Source: Arenimonas daejeonensis
GTDB lineage: Bacteria; Pseudomonadota; Gammaproteobacteria; Xanthomonadales; Xanthomonadaceae
Reading direction: 5' to 3'
NCBI RefSeq assembly: GCF_007993735.1
Contig: NZ_CP042453.1
Location: forward strand, 2,790,001-2,854,000
DNA length: 64,000 nucleotides
Both the position numbers and the translations under genes were made by a program. Below, piece by piece: positions 31,757-43,207 of this stretch (its first letter is position 1; every line of letters starts with the position of its first letter). The notes under the pieces are model-generated. The model made no database searches. It saw only the letters and a program-made list of their open reading frames with translations, and was not told where the DNA came from.

Positions 31757-33424
31757 TCAGAGCATCGGCAGCTTCAGGCCCTGCTGCTTGGCGCAATCCT
31801 TCGCGATCTCGTAACCCGCATCGGCATGGCGCATCACGCCGGTGCCTGGGTCGTTCCACAGCACGCGGCCCAGGCGCTTCGCGGCCGCGTCGGTGCCGTC
31901 GGCCACGATCACCACGCCGCTGTGCTGGCTGTAACCCATGCCGACGCCGCCGCCGTGGTGCAGCGAGACCCAGGTGGCGCCACCGGCGACGTTCAACATG
32001 GCGTTGAGCAGCGGCCAGTCGGACACGGCGTCGCTGCCGTCCTTCATGGCTTCGGTTTCGCGGTTTGGCGACGCGACCGAGCCCGAATCCAGGTGATCGC
32101 GACCGATCACGATCGGCGCGCTCACTTCGCCATTGCGCACCATTTCGTTGAAGGCCAGCGCCAGGCGATGGCGATCGCCCAGGCCGACCCAGCAGATGCG
32201 CGCCGGCAGGCCCTGGAAGCTGATGCGCTCGCGCGCCATGTCCAGCCAGCGGTGCAGGTGCGGGTTGTCGGGGATCAGTTCCTTCACCTTGGCATCGGTC
32301 CTGTAGATGTCCTCGGGATCGCCGCTGAGCGCGACCCAGCGGAACGGGCCGACGCCGCGGCAGAACAGTGGCCGCACGTAGGCCGGCACGAAACCCGGGA
32401 AGTCGAAGGCGTCGTCGCAGCCGACGTCCTTGGCCATCTGCCGGATGTTGTTGCCGTAGTCGAAAGTCGGGATGCCCTGGTTCTGGAAATGCAGCATCGC
32501 CTCGACGTGCACGCGCATGGAATGTTTGGCGGCGTCCACCACGCGCTGCGGGTTGTTCTTCTGCTCGCTGAACCATTCCTCCAGCGTCCAGCCGGCCGGC
32601 AGGTAACCGTGCAGCGGGTCGTGCGCGCTGGTCTGGTCGGTGACCGCGTCCGGACGCACGCCGCGGCGCACGAGTTCGGGCAGGATTTCCGCCGCATTGC
32701 CCAGCAGTGCGATCGACTTGGCCTGGCCGCCACTGGTGTAACGCTCGATACGCGCCAGCGCGTCGTCCAGGTCCACCGCCTGTTCGTCCACGTAGCGCGT
32801 GCGCAGGCGCATGTCGATGCTGGTCTGCCGGCATTCGATGTTCAGCGAACTGGCGCCGGCCAGGGCCGCGGCCAGCGGCTGCGCGCCGCCCATGCCGCCG
32901 AGGCCCGCGGTCAGGATCCAGCGGCCGGTGAGGTCGCCGTTGTAATGCTGGCGACCCATCTCGACGAAGGTTTCGTAGGTGCCCTGGACGATGCCCTGCG
33001 AACCGATGTAGATCCAGGAACCGGCGGTCATCTGGCCGTACATCGCCAGGCCTTTCTTGTCGAGTTCGTTGAAGTGTTCCCAGGTCGCCCAGTGCGGCAC
33101 CAGGTTGGAGTTCGCCAGCAACACGCGCGGCGCGTCGGGGTGGCTGGGGAACACGCCGACCGGCTTGCCGCTCTGGATCAGCAGGGTCTCGTAGTCGTTG
33201 AGCTCGCGCAGCGACTTCAGGATGGCGTCGTAACAGGCCCAGTCGCGCGCGGCGCGGCCGATGCCGCCGTAGACCACCAGCTCGGCCGGGTTTTCGGCAA
33301 CTTCCGGGTCGAGGTTGTTCTGGATCATCCGGTACGCGGCTTCGCTGAGCCAGGACTTGCAGCTGAGCGTATTGCCGCGCGGCGCACGGATGGAACGGGA
33401 CGGGTCGTTGCGGTTGGCGGACAT
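31757..33424 (-). CDS. hutU: urocanate hydratase
   Basis: 555 residues, the normal length. The enzyme uses NAD+ as an electrophile to convert urocanate to imidazolonepropionate, step two of histidine degradation. [32 protein letters not shown] is the conserved N-terminus; [12 protein letters not shown] is the NAD-binding block; the active-site region [26 protein letters not shown] and [19 protein letters not shown] are intact. The pathway partners hutF and hutI lie 6-9 kb away on the same window; hutH is not here. Confidence 0.97.
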   Translation of the reverse strand: MSANRNDPSRSIRAPRGNTLSCKSWLSEAAYRMIQNNLDPEVAENPAELVVYGGIGRAARDWACYDAILKSLRELNDYETLLIQSGKPVGVFPSHPDAPRVLLANSNLVPHWATWEHFNELDKKGLAMYGQMTAGSWIYIGSQGIVQGTYETFVEMGRQHYNGDLTGRWILTAGLGGMGGAQPLAAALAGASSLNIECRQTSIDMRLRTRYVDEQAVDLDDALARIERYTSGGQAKSIALLGNAAEILPELVRRGVRPDAVTDQTSAHDPLHGYLPAGWTLEEWFSEQKNNPQRVVDAAKHSMRVHVEAMLHFQNQGIPTFDYGNNIRQMAKDVGCDDAFDFPGFVPAYVRPLFCRGVGPFRWVALSGDPEDIYRTDAKVKELIPDNPHLHRWLDMARERISFQGLPARICWVGLGDRHRLALAFNEMVRNGEVSAPIVIGRDHLDSGSVASPNRETEAMKDGSDAVSDWPLLNAMLNVAGGATWVSLHHGGGVGMGYSQHSGVVIVADGTDAAAKRLGRVLWNDPGTGVMRHADAGYEIAKDCAKQQGLKLPML

Positions 33425-33524
33425 CGGCGGCTCCCAAAGGCAGACGGTGATTATAGGTTCCCCGGCCCGGCATTGATGTCCGAAAACGGCGAGTACGGCA
33501 CCAGGCCCGGCGCTAGGATGCGCC

Positions 33525-34992
33525 ATGGACCTCGCCACCCTGCCCCCAACCGACGTCTGCGACCGCGCCCGCGCCGCCAGGGACGCGCGCTTCGACGGCC
33601 TGTTCTTCACCGCCGTGCGCAGCACCGGCATCTATTGCCGCCCGGTCTGCCCGGCGCCAACCCCAAAGCGCCAGAACATCCGGTATTACCCCAGCGCCGC
33701 CGCCGCGACCGCCGCCGGATACCGGCCCTGCCTGCGCTGCCGGCCGGAGCTGTCGCCCGAGCGCCACGCCGGTGACCGCGAGCAGGCGGTGCAGCGTGCG
33801 CTGGCGCTGATCGCGGATGGCGCACTTGAAGAAGGCTCGATCGCCGATCTCGCACAACAGGTCGGCCTGGGCGACCGGCAGCTGCGCCGGGTATTCCTGG
33901 CGCAGACCGGCGCCACGCCGATGGCGGTGCACGGCACCCGGCGCCTGCTGCTGGCGAAACAGCTGCTCACCGAAACCGCACTGCCGGTGACCCAGGTGGC
34001 GTTGGCCTCGGGTTTCCGCAGCCTGCGCCGCTTCAACGCCGCCTTCCTCGAAGGCTGCGGCATGGCGCCGACCGCGATCCGCCGCCAGCGCACCGAAACG
34101 CCGGCCGGCACGCTGGCGCTGCGGTTGGGCTACCGACCGCCGCTGGATTTCCCGCTGATGCTGGCCTTCCTCGGCAAACGTGCCATTGACGGCATCGAAC
34201 GTGTGGGCGCCGACACCTACGAACGCGTGTGTGGCCCCGCGGAGGCGCCGATCCTGCTGCGCGTCACTGCCGACCCCGTGCGTCCCGAACTGCGCCTGGA
34301 ACTCTCCGGTGGCGACCCGCGCGCGATCCCCGACATCGTGCGCCGCGTGCGCCGCCTCTTCGACCTCGACGCCGATCCCGCCGCGGTGCACGCGCTGCTG
34401 TCGCGCACGCCGCTGCTGGCGCGCGGCCTGCGCCGCCGGCCCGGGCTGCGTGTACCGGGCGGTTGGGACGGCTTCGAAGTGGCGGTGCGCGCGATCCTGG
34501 GCCAGCAGGTCAGCGTGGCCGGCGCGACCACGCTGGCGCGGCGGCTGGTGCAGGCGTTTGGCGGTCTGCGGCCGAACGCGGCGCCGGGCCTCGACCGGAT
34601 CTTCCCTACACCGGAAACACTCGCCGGCGCCGCACTGGAAAGTATCGGCCTGCCGAAGTCGCGCGCCGCGACGATCCGTGCGCTCGCCACCGCCGTCGCC
34701 CAGGGTCGCGTACATTTCGGCGCCGGCCAGCGGCTCGACGATTTCGTGCACGCGCTCACCGCCCTGCCCGGAATCGGCCCTGGACCGCGCACTACGTGGC
34801 GATGCGCGCGCTGGGCCACCCCGACGCCTTCCCGGCCGGCGACCTCGTACTTCAGCAGGTACTCGGCGGCGACGAAGGCCGGCTGTCGGAACGCGAAACC
34901 GAAACCCGCTCGTTGGCCTGGCGACCCTGGCGCGCCTACGCGGTGCTGCACCTGTGGTTCCTCTCCGGCGACCTGGCGAAGGAGAAAACCTG

Positions 34993-34993
<1 letters not shown>
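33525..34993 (+). CDS. Ada-AlkA fusion: methyl-sensing regulator and DNA glycosylase, frameshifted
   Basis: About 489 residues and four domains in order. An Ada zinc domain has Cys at 38, 42, 69 and 72 (YCRPVC and CLRC), with Cys38 the methyl-phosphotriester acceptor. An AraC-type helix-turn-helix spans about 90-180 ([20 protein letters not shown]). An AlkA N-terminal domain follows, then the HhH-GPD glycosylase ([46 protein letters not shown] with the catalytic Asp). It senses and repairs alkylated DNA. The frame breaks at 34778-34783: GGCCCTGG should be GGCCCCTGG. Its stop overlaps the ogt ATG. Confidence 0.92.
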
Positions 34994-35481
<488 letters not shown>

Positions 35482-35493
35482 GCGTTCATCCTT

Positions 35494-36360
35494 TCAGTAC
35501 TCCGGAACCTGAAAAGGCCGGACGGCAGCACAGACAGCCCTGGGGCTCGAGTATCTGAAAAGGCCTGGCCGATTCACATCGCAATGCATGCGATGCCACC
35601 ACATGCCTCGGAACCGATGCAGGAAGGCGGCGCTCACCGGCAGCGGTTCGGCGCGTCCCTTCAGGCTCAGGCTGGCCTTGCCCAGCTCGTCCTTGCGCAG
35701 GCGGTCTATCGCCGCCACCCGCACCACCACGCCGCGGTGCACCTGCCAGAAGGTCTCGGGATCGAGCCCGGCCAGCAACTCCTTCAGGGGCGTGCGGATG
35801 ATGGCTTCGTCGCCGGCGGTGACCACGCGCACGTATTTGTCCTGCGCCTGGAAATACAGCACCTCGTCTATGCCGATCATGCGCACGCTGTCGCCGATGC
35901 TGGCGCTGATCCAGCGGATCAGGCGTTCGCCCTGCGGGCGCAGGCGCGCTTCCAGGTCTTCCACCAGCGTCTGCAGGTCGGGCGGGCGCGGTTCGGCCAG
36001 CCGGGCCTGCAGGCGTTCCACCGCCTGCGCCAGCCGCGCGGGTTGCACCGGCTTCAACAGATAGTCGGCGGCGCCGGCTTCGAAGGCGCGGATGGCGTAG
36101 TCGTCGTATGCGGTGGTGAACACCACCAGGCCGCCGTGCGCCACCACGGCGCGCGCCACGTCCAGGCCGTTGACGCCGGGCATTCGGATGTCGAGGAAGG
36201 CGATGGCCGGCTGGTGTTCCTTCGCGGCGTCCAGCGCCGAGAGGCCGTCCTCGCAGACGGCGACGAGTTCGAGTTCGGGCCAGGCCGCTTCCAGCATGTC
36301 CAACAGCGCGGCGCGCTGCGGCGCTTCGTCTTCGGCGATCAGGGCGGTGATGCGGTTCAT
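35494..36360 (-). CDS. LytTR-type response regulator with odd C-terminal tail
   Basis: 288 residues. The receiver runs from residue 1 (ALIAEDEAPQ; phospho-Asp in IAFLDIRMPGVNGLD; Lys in LLKPVQ). The LytTR DNA-binding domain follows (ISASIGDSVRMIGIDEVLYFQAQDKYVRVVT, LDPETFWQVHRGVVVRVAAIDRL). Homologues end a few residues after LHRF; here about 35 more residues with no family match follow. The tail region holds two direct copies of GGCCTTTTCAG 47 bp apart, so it may be non-coding sequence read through after a lost stop. The ATG overlaps the kinase stop (ATGA). Confidence 0.87.
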   Translation of the reverse strand: MNRITALIAEDEAPQRAALLDMLEAAWPELELVAVCEDGLSALDAAKEHQPAIAFLDIRMPGVNGLDVARAVVAHGGLVVFTTAYDDYAIRAFEAGAADYLLKPVQPARLAQAVERLQARLAEPRPPDLQTLVEDLEARLRPQGERLIRWISASIGDSVRMIGIDEVLYFQAQDKYVRVVTAGDEAIIRTPLKELLAGLDPETFWQVHRGVVVRVAAIDRLRKDELGKASLSLKGRAEPLPVSAAFLHRFRGMWWHRMHCDVNRPGLFRYSSPRAVCAAVRPFQVPEY

Positions 36361-37588
36361 GCGGCGGGCTCCAGCGGCAGCTGGATCTCGGCCACGGCGC
36401 CGCGGCCGGGCAACCCGCGCAGGCTCAGCGTCGCGCGGTCGCCAAAACGCGTGGCCAGCTGGTCGCGCACGTTCGCCAGGCCCACGCCGCTGCCCAGGCC
36501 CGGCTGCAGGCCGGCGCCGTCGTCCACCACGCTCACCACCAGCCGTTCGCCCTTCACCGATGCACGCACCTCGACGCGACCGGGGCCCGGCTGCGGTTCG
36601 ATGCCGTGTTTGATGGCGTTCTCCACCAGGGTGATCAGCAGCAACGGTGGGAACGCCTGCTGCCGCAACGAAGCTTCCGCCTCAACCGCATAACTCAGGC
36701 GCCCGCCCATGCGCAGCTTCATCAGCGCCAGGTAACTCGCGCAGATGTCCAACTGCTGCCCCAGCGTCGAATGCAGCATCGCTTCGCCGTCGCGCAGTTT
36801 TGGAATCGTGGCGCGCAGGTGGTCCACGAGTGCATCCAGCGTGGCCTCGGCCTGCGCCGGATCCTGGCGCACCAGCGCCCGCACGGAGGCCAGGGTGTTG
36901 AACAGGAAATGCGGTTCCACCTGCGCCTGCAGCAGGCCCAGGCGCAGGTCGGCCTGCTGCTTCTGCGTGCGCAGGGCGTCGAGCTCCTGGCGCCGGCGGT
37001 TGTCGGTGAAACGACGACCTTCACTGAAGTAGGCGCGCAGCGCCAGGCCGCCGCCGAACAGGCCGTAGACCGTCGCCAGCAAGATGACCCGGAGGACACT
37101 GGCGACCGGCTTGATCTCGGGCGCCACGTCGGGCTTCTTCGTGGTGGCGACCCCTGTTCGACCAGGGCGGCTTCGACCTTGTGGTCCACCGATTCCGAAG
37201 CCCAGCGGTCGACGTGGTAACTCGCGACCATGCCCAGCAACACGGCCAGGACCACGCCCACGCGTTCGCGCCGCACCGGCAGCCGCCGGTGCCGGATCCA
37301 GGTCGCCAGCGCCGGGCCGGCGGTGGCCATCAACAGGAAGGCCGCGAAAAGGTGCGCACCGGCCAGCGCGCCGAGCCCGAAATCGCGGGCCGCGGCGCCG
37401 GTGCCGAATGCCGTCACCAGCGCGAACACAGCGATGATCGCCGCGAACATCAGGCTGCGGCCACGCAACCACGGCCAACTGAACACCGGGTACTGGCGAT
37501 AACGCGCCCAGACGGAATTGCCGCGCACCAGCACTTCTGCGGGCAGGACCTGCTGCAGCGAATAGTGGTTGTCGGAGGGTCGGGTCAT
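36357..37588 (-). CDS. LytS-type sensor histidine kinase, frameshifted
   Basis: About 410 residues. Four to five membrane helices are followed by the His_kinase domain (LLQAQVEPHFLFNTLASVRALVRQDP, with the phospho-His in PHFLFN) and a HATPase region (LLLITLVENAIKHGIEPQPGPG, VVDDGAGL, GVGLANVRDQL). This is the LytS/AlgZ class that pairs with LytTR regulators. The frame breaks at the C4 run 37151-37154 (plus strand); a fifth C joins ALVEQG to VATTKKPD. Signal unknown; it is translationally coupled to the regulator. Confidence 0.9.
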
Positions 37589-37643
37589 GGCCTGCGCAGG
37601 ATACCGTCCAGGTCCTGGCGATGGCGCGTCGGCTGCGTCCGGA

Positions 37644-39286
37644 TCACGGCTTCACGCCGCGCAGCGCCTGGCCGCCCTGGTGCAGCGTGACCGCGACGAC
37701 CCGCCCATCGGCATCCCGTTCGAACCGGACCTCGGCGCCGACCTGGTCCACGGTGAACACGTCCTTGGCCACCGCGACCGTTTCCAGCGCCTGCTGGCCG
37801 CTGCCTGGATGAACAGTTTGCCGCCGCGCTCGAACACCTTGAGCGAGAACTCCGGCATCAGCGGGTAGTCGCCGGCGTAGGCCTGCAGTTCGGCCGGCGA
37901 CGGGGTGGCGAACTTGGCCTTGGCCGGGCCATCGATGCGCACCGCCGGCATCGCGCCGCCCATCTGGACCCAGGTGAAACCATAGCTGCCGTCGCCCTTG
38001 CGCTGCGGCTTGAGCAGCGCATCAAACGCCAGCGGATAGAAGTCGCCGGCATCGTCGTGGCCCATCTCGAACGCGGGCTGGCCTTCGGCCTGGATCACCA
38101 GCGTGTCGCCCTTGCGGCTGAGCCGCATCTTCATCGCGCCCTGCAGCTGGTAGTTGCCCACCAGCGCGTCCAGCAGTTCCGGCGACGCCGCGACGGCTTT
38201 GCGCGGCTTGCCCAAGGGCACGGACGAGTCGGCCAGGTGCAGGCCCAGGCTACCAAGGCTGCCCAGCGAATGCAGGGCGGTGTCGGACAGCACGATCACG
38301 CCGCGCTGCCGTTTGCGGTCGAAGGCCACGAAGGACGAAAAGCCGCCGGTGCCACCTTCATGCACATGCCAGGTGTGGCCGTTGAGCGGCGCCAGCATCC
38401 AGTTCATCGCCATCGCGGGTTTTGAATCCGGATCCACCGGTACCTGGCCACGCGCGAGTGCACTCGCCAGCGGTTCGGGCGCGGTGCCCAGCTGGCCCTG
38501 CACATAACGAACCATGTCGTCGAGCGTGGCGCGCACGCCGCCGACACCGGCGAGGTCGGTCTTGAAGGTCCAGGCCGTAGTGGGTTTGGTGTTGGGCGTG
38601 TGGCCCTGCGCCGCGCGCACGCCCTTTGGGGGCTTGTTGATGTAGGCGCGTTCCATGCCCAGCGGCGTGAACAGGCGGGTGTCGAGCAGGCTTTCGAAGT
38701 CGGTGCCGGCCCGGCGCGCGACCGCGTAGCTGAGCAGCATCGAGGCGAAGTTCGAATATTCGAAACGGGTGCCGGGCGCCTGCGTGAGTTCGCTGCGCTC
38801 GAGCGCGCCCAGCAGCATCTTCGCGTTCATGCCGGTGTAGGGGTTGGTGGGGTCCGGCATCGGCACGCCGGGCGGCAGCGAGGCCAGGCCGCTGGTGTGG
38901 GTGACGACGTGACGCAGCAGGATGGGCTGGCCCTGGAAGCTTGGCACTTTCGTGCCTTCGGGCAACCAGGCCGACAGCGGGTCGTCGAGCGAGGCCTGGC
39001 CCTGGTCGATCATTTCCGCCAGCAGGGCCGAGGTCATGGTCTTGCTGACCGAGCCGATCTCGAAGGCGCTGTCGGGGCCGATGCGCCGGGCCTGCGCGGG
39101 ATCGGCGCAGGCAAAAGCGCGGGTGACGGTTTTGTCGATCACCGCGACGGCGAAACAGGCGCCGGTGCGGTCGCCGGTCAGGCGTTGTTCGACGGTGGCC
39201 TGCAGCTCGGGCTGGCTCAGGGCCGCGGCGGGCGAAGACAGGGCGAACGCGAAAGCGAAGGCAAGGGCGGACATCGGCAGGGACAT
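37644..39286 (-). CDS. class C beta-lactamase-like serine hydrolase, frameshifted
   Basis: About 547 residues, exported (signal FAFAFALSSPAAALS). The nucleophile motif SVSK (in IGSVSKTMTSALLAEM), YSN (in FEYSNFASMLLSYAV) and the third motif HEGGTGG are all present, the AmpC/EstB penicillin-binding fold. A C-terminal domain of about 170 residues follows. It may hydrolyse D-peptides or esters; no antibiotic activity is implied. The start at 39286 has CGGAG upstream. The frame breaks near the CCTGG at 37804-37808; one base restores QQALETVAVAKDVFTVDQVG and the stop at 37644. Confidence 0.87.
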
Positions 39287-39402
39287 GGCGCACTCCGGAT
39301 CAGGGACGGTGACACCCTGCCCGAGCATGGAGGCCCTTGCAGCGGCTTGCGACGAAAGCCGGCCTGCGGGCGACGGAATGGCGGTGCGGCGGAGCCGGCG
39401 GC

Positions 39403-40695
39403 TCAGTCCGCCAGCAGAGCGGCCATGGCCTGCTGGTAGCAGCGGGCGATGGCGTCGTGGTTGCGATGCCGTCCCGCCGCCACGACCCGGTGCCCGGCGA
39501 CATGGGTCTCGGCCACCAGGTTACGGTTGCCGGCGAACACGTAGCGGTCTAGCAGGTCGGTCTGGGTCGCACCCGCCAGGGCCGGTGCGTGTGCGTCGAG
39601 CAGCACGAAGTCCGACTCCGCCGCCGCACTCTGGCCGCAGGCGCGCAGGCCACCGGCCAGCGCCTGCGCGTACAGCAGTTCGCCGGTGCTGGGCTGGCCG
39701 GCGCTGACGGCGATGTTGCGCCGGCGCGTGACCAGGCGCTGGCCGTATTCGAGCCAGCGCAGTTCTTCGACCGGCGACACCGACACGTGCGAATCCGAAC
39801 CCACGCCCCAGTGCCCGCCGGCGGCGAGGAACTCGCGCAGCGGGAACAGGCCGTCGCCCAGGTTGGCTTCGGTGGTCGGGCAGATCGCCACGGTGGCGCC
39901 GCTGGCGACGATGCCCTGCACTTCGGCGTTTTCGAGATGCGTGGCGTGCACCAGGGTCCAGTTCGCATCCACCGGCGCGTTCGCCAGCAGCCACTCCACC
40001 GGGCGGGCGCCGCGCAGGGCCTGGCAGTCCTGCACTTCGCCGATCTGTTCGGCGATGTGGATGTGCACCGGCATCGGCGTGCCGGCGACCGCGGCCAGCA
40101 GTTCGCGCATCGCCGCTTCCGGCACCGCGCGCAGGCTGTGCAGGGCGATGCCGACCTTGAGCATGTCGTTCCCGCGCGCGCGCAGCGACTGCAGCAGCGC
40201 GAGATACGCGTCCAGCGTGTGGCCGAAACGGCGCTGGCGATCCGAGAGCGCACGGCCGTCGAAGCCGCCGGTCATGTACAGCACCGGCAGCAGCGTCAGC
40301 CGGATGCCGGTGTCGCGGGCGGCGGCAGCCAGCGCCAGCGACATCTCGGCGGGGTCGTCGTAGGGCCGGCCGTCGGGCTGGTGGTGCAGGTAGTGGAATT
40401 CGCAGACGGTGGTGTAGCCGGACTCCAGCATCTCGGCATAGAGCTGACATGCGATGGCGTATTGAGTGTCGGGCGTCACCTTGCCGGCAAAGCGGTACAT
40501 CAGCTCGCGCCAGGTCCAGAAGCTGTCCTCGGGATGGCTCTGGCGTTCGGCCAGGCCAGCCATGGCGCGCTGGAAGGCGTGCGAATGCAGGTTCGGCAGT
40601 CCGGCCAGGCGCCAGCGCGAGGCGGCGTGGGCGTCGTCCTCCCCGCCGCGGGTCCAACCGGCGGGCAGGAAGGCATGGAAGGCGCGTTGCGGCAT
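39403..40695 (-). CDS. hutF: formimidoylglutamate deiminase
   Basis: 430 residues of the amidohydrolase superfamily. The metal ligands HSH are at residues 37-39 (GLPNLHSHAFQRAMAGLAE, the HutF signature), with later ligands in PVHIHIAEQ, TLVHATH and GVGSDSHVSVSPVEELRWLEYGQRL. It removes ammonia from N-formimidoyl-glutamate in the pathway that ends with N-formylglutamate. The N-terminal beta domain is shorter than the usual family form by roughly 20-25 residues between LPAGW and LAGLPN. It is divergent from the CoA-transferase gene, 48 bp away. Confidence 0.93.
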   Translation of the reverse strand: MPQRAFHAFLPAGWTRGGEDDAHAASRWRLAGLPNLHSHAFQRAMAGLAERQSHPEDSFWTWRELMYRFAGKVTPDTQYAIACQLYAEMLESGYTTVCEFHYLHHQPDGRPYDDPAEMSLALAAAARDTGIRLTLLPVLYMTGGFDGRALSDRQRRFGHTLDAYLALLQSLRARGNDMLKVGIALHSLRAVPEAAMRELLAAVAGTPMPVHIHIAEQIGEVQDCQALRGARPVEWLLANAPVDANWTLVHATHLENAEVQGIVASGATVAICPTTEANLGDGLFPLREFLAAGGHWGVGSDSHVSVSPVEELRWLEYGQRLVTRRRNIAVSAGQPSTGELLYAQALAGGLRACGQSAAAESDFVLLDAHAPALAGATQTDLLDRYVFAGNRNLVAETHVAGHRVVAAGRHRNHDAIARCYQQAMAALLAD

Positions 40696-40743
40696 GGCGC
40701 GAGTTTCGCATGGCGCGATGCGGGCCGCATACAATGGCGCCCC

Positions 40744-41903
40744 ATGAGCGCCCTGTCCGGAATCACCGTGCTGGAACTGTCGCGGGTCCTGGCCGGCCCG
40801 TGGTGCGGCATGATCCTGGCCGACCTCGGCGCCGACGTGATCAAACTCGAGTCCTTCGACGGCGACGACACCCGCGGCCTGGGCCCGCCCTTCCTCGACG
40901 GCATGTCGGCGTACTTCGCCTGCTGCAACCGCAACAAGCGCTCGCTGGCGATCGACCTGCGGGCCCACGCGGCGCGACCCTTGCTGGAAGCACTGGTGCG
41001 CGAGGCCGACGTGCTGGTGGAGAACTACCGCACCGGTGGCGCGGAGTCGCTGGGCGTGGGCTACGAGGAACTGGCGGCGATCAATCCGCGCCTGGTCTAT
41101 TGCTCGATCTCCGGTTACGGCCGCGAAGGCCCTGGCGCGCAGCTGCCGGGTTACGACTACGTGGTGCAGGCCGAGGCCGGGTTGATGTCGGTCACCGGTC
41201 CGTCCGACGGCGAACCGTACAAGGTCGGCGTGGCCGTGGCCGACCTGTCCACCGGCCAGAACGCCGCCACCGCCATCCTGGCCGCGCTGCTGCAGCGCCA
41301 CCACAGCGGCAAGGGCCAGCGCATCGACGTGTCGCTGTTCGACAGCCAGCTGGCGCTGCTGGCCAACGTAGGCAGCAATGCGCTGTTCACCGGCGGCGAG
41401 GCGGCGCGTTATGGCAATGCGCACGCCAGCATCGTGCCCTACGAGGCGTTCCGGGCGCGCGACGGCGAGTTCGTGCTGGCGGTCGCCAGCGAAAACTCTG
41501 GATGCAGACCTGCGATGCACTGGGCCGGCGCGACTGGTTGCGGGATCCGCGTTTCCAGAACAACGCATCCCGGGTCGAACACCGCGCGGCGCTTTGCGGC
41601 GAGTTGGCGGCACTGTTCGCGACCGAACCGGTGTCGCACTGGCTGGCGCTGTTCGAACGCGCCGGCGTACCGGCGGCGCCGATCAATTCGGTGCGGCAGG
41701 CGCTGGACCATCCGGTGGCGCAGGCGCGCGGCATGCGCGTGCAGATCGACGGCGTGCCGATGGTCGGCAGCCCGCTGAAACTGTCCGGCTCGCCGCCGCG
41801 CCTGGAACGCGCGCCGCCCGGGCTGGGACAGCACAGTGAGGAAATCGCGCTTGCCTACGGTTTCGATCCGGCCACGCTGCGCGCCGCGGGAGCCATCCGG
41901 TGA
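40744..41903 (+). CDS. CaiB/BaiF-type (class III) CoA transferase, frameshifted
   Basis: About 386 residues. [27 protein letters not shown] is the classic N-terminus, [21 protein letters not shown] and [14 protein letters not shown] follow, and the catalytic Asp lies in [10 protein letters not shown] near residue 138. These enzymes move CoA between carboxylic acids. The frame breaks between 41491 and 41500 (GAAAACTCTGG); one base restores [20 protein letters not shown]. Its TGA overlaps the hutI GTG start, an unexpected coupling to histidine catabolism. Substrate unknown. Confidence 0.88.
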
Positions 41904-43137
41904 TCGGCCGCCTCGCCCCGCCCTGGGACCGGCTGCTGCTGGATGCGCGGCTGGCGACGCTGCGCGACGACCTCGGCGCCTACGGCGCCATCGAAGAGGC
42001 GGCCCTGGCCTGGAAGGACGGCCTGATCGCCTGGGCCGGCCCGCGCGCCGAACTGCCGGGCGCACCGGCGCAGCTAGCGGCACGGGTGGATTCGGCACAG
42101 GGGCGCTGGATCACGCCGGGCCTGGTGGACTGCCACACGCACCTGGTGTTCGGCGGCGACCGCGCGGTGGAATTCGAGCGCCGGCTGCAGGGTGCGAGTT
42201 ACGAACAGATCGCGCGCGAAGGCGGCGGCATCGTTTCCACCGTGCGCGCCACGCGCGGCCTGGACGAAGACGCACTGCTGGCCGCTTCGCTGCCGCGGGC
42301 GCGGGCACTGCGCGCCGACGGCGTGACATCGATCGAGATCAAGTCCGGCTACGGCCTGGACTTCGACAACGAGCGCAAGATGCTGCGGGTGGCGCGCCAG
42401 CTCGGCGAGAAGCTGGGCCTGACGGTGCGCACGACCTATCTCGCCGCGCATGCGCTGCCGCCGGAATACGCCGGCCGGCCCGATGCCTACATCGACGCGG
42501 TGATCGAATGGCTGCCGCGGCTGCAGGCCGAAGGGCTGGTGGATGCGGTGGACGCGTTCTGCGAAGGCATCGGCTTCAGCCCGGCGCAAACACGGCGGGT
42601 GTTCGACGCGGCGCGCGCGCTGGGCCTGCCGGTGAAGCTGCATGCCGACCAGCTCAGCGACCTCGGCGGCGCGGCGCTGACCGCGGAGTTCGGCGGCCTG
42701 TCGGCCGACCACATCGAATGGACCGGCGACGACGCCGTGCGCGCGATGGCCGCCGCCGGCACCGTCGCGGTGCTGCTGCCCGGCGCCTTCCACGTGCTGC
42801 GCGAAACGAAACTGCCGCCGATCGCCGCGCTGCGCGAACACGCGGTGCCGATGGCGATCGCCACCGACCTCAACCCCGGCACCTCGCCGCTGCAGTCGCT
42901 GCGGCTGGCGATGTCGCTGGCCTGCACGCATTTCAAGCTGACGCCGGAAGAAGCCCTGCGCGGCGCCACCGTGCATGCCGCCCGCGCCCCGGCCTGCACG
43001 ACCGTGGCCGGCTGCTGCCCGGCCAGCGCGCCGACTTCGTGCAGTGGAACATCGCCCACCCGGCCGAACTGGCCTACTGGCTGGGCGGCGAGGCCGCCCA
43101 TTCCGTGCACATCGCCGGCCGCCGCGTCAGCGACTGA
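41900..43137 (+). CDS. hutI: imidazolonepropionase, frameshifted
   Basis: About 412 residues. [20 protein letters not shown] holds the first zinc ligands, [13 protein letters not shown] is the substrate-binding block, and [29 protein letters not shown] carries later ligands. It opens the imidazolone ring to give N-formimidoyl-L-glutamate, between the HutU and HutF steps. The start is a GTG overlapping the CoA-transferase stop. The frame breaks at 42987-42992 (CCCCGG); one extra G gives [19 protein letters not shown] and the normal C-terminus. Confidence 0.93.
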
Positions 43138-43158
43138 AGTTTCGTTCGCCGGAAACGA

Positions 43159-43186
43159 CGAAGCCCCGCCAAGGCGGGGCTTCGTT
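43159..43186. terminator. bidirectional intrinsic terminator
   Basis: A perfect 13-bp stem ACGAAGCCCCGCC (43159-43171) / GGCGGGGCTTCGT (43174-43186) in the short gap between convergent hutI and the THX-like gene, followed by TTC and preceded by GAAA, so it can serve both transcripts. Confidence 0.85.
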
Positions 43187-43207
43187 CAAGCAAGGCGCGA
43201 TGCGCGA

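Noticed and set aside
39589..40743. N-terminal extension of the CoA transferase opposite hutF
   Set aside because: Antisense to hutF; the transferase family N-terminus ([20 protein letters not shown]) begins a few residues after the ATG at 40744.
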